A stretch of 13,334 nucleotides of DNA. It comes from Bacillota bacterium. Lineage in GTDB: Bacteria; Bacillota; Clostridia; Acetivibrionales; JAEZXR01. Position numbers and translations under genes: made by a program. The notes under the pieces are model-generated. The model was not told the origin of the DNA and did not search any database. It saw only the letters and a list, made by a program, of their open reading frames with translations. The first letter of the stretch is position 1. Every line of letters starts with the position of its first letter. This document shows positions 13,323 through 13,334 of this stretch, in pieces. The stretch lies in contig JAEZXR010000120.1 in assembly GCA_023419605.1 (NCBI GenBank), forward strand, positions 1-13,334, written 5' to 3'.

Positions 13323-13334
13323 TTCCATCCGAAT

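Noticed and set aside
13308..13334. Possible 3' end of a minus-strand gene entering from the right (frames ending in ELRDR-stop or GIAKI-stop)
   Set aside because: Only 8-10 codons are visible, two frames compete, and the bases form part of an inverted repeat, so no coding call is justified.

Overview
The window looks like chromosomal DNA from an anaerobic, low- to medium-GC Firmicute of the class Clostridia. The signs are clear AGGAGG-type ribosome binding sites, sigma-A-like promoters, a thiamine operon that uses the oxygen-sensitive radical-SAM enzyme ThiH, a short ThiC, a ydaO-type (c-di-AMP) riboswitch, and a surface protein with SLH domains. No plasmid, phage, transposase or CRISPR genes were seen. 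Species cannot be named from this sequence.

Left edge (1-483): tandem strong promoters and a boxA-like leader point leftwards out of the window. They match the start of a ribosomal RNA operon whose 16S gene should lie just beyond base 1.

Thiamine operon (about 484-5750, minus strand): promoter, TPP riboswitch, intrinsic terminator, a hairpin-rich leader, then thiG-thiH-thiE-thiC-thiS-thiF, tightly packed and partly overlapping. ThiC makes the pyrimidine precursor. ThiG, ThiH, ThiS and ThiF make the thiazole. ThiE joins the two. The riboswitch 3' strand can pair with the terminator 5' arm, so a transcription-attenuation mechanism can be read from the sequence.

Middle (5778-7781, minus strand): a membrane-anchored protein with a copper-amine-oxidase-N ('stalk')-like domain and a probable beta-propeller, of unknown function. 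Its 3' end overlaps a long inverted repeat. It is divergent from a cell-wall block on the plus strand: a c-di-AMP riboswitch controlling a secreted NlpC/P60 endopeptidase, followed by an N-acetylmuramoyl-L-alanine amidase.

Right part: an AT-richer gene for a secreted S41-type protease with SLH domains (10196-11926) has its own promoter and terminators. It lies between two exact 16-base direct repeats (9939-9954 and 12096-12111). These appear to split what was once one bidirectional terminator between the amidase and dusB, so the gene looks like an insertion. dusB (tRNA-dihydrouridine synthase) follows on the minus strand. The window ends in a long imperfect inverted repeat (13216-13322).

The less ordinary elements are the apparent insertion carrying the SLH protease, the inverted-repeat element at 5778-5886, the structured thiG leader with a possible 29-residue ORF, and the terminal inverted repeat. 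None is shown to be a new system from sequence alone.
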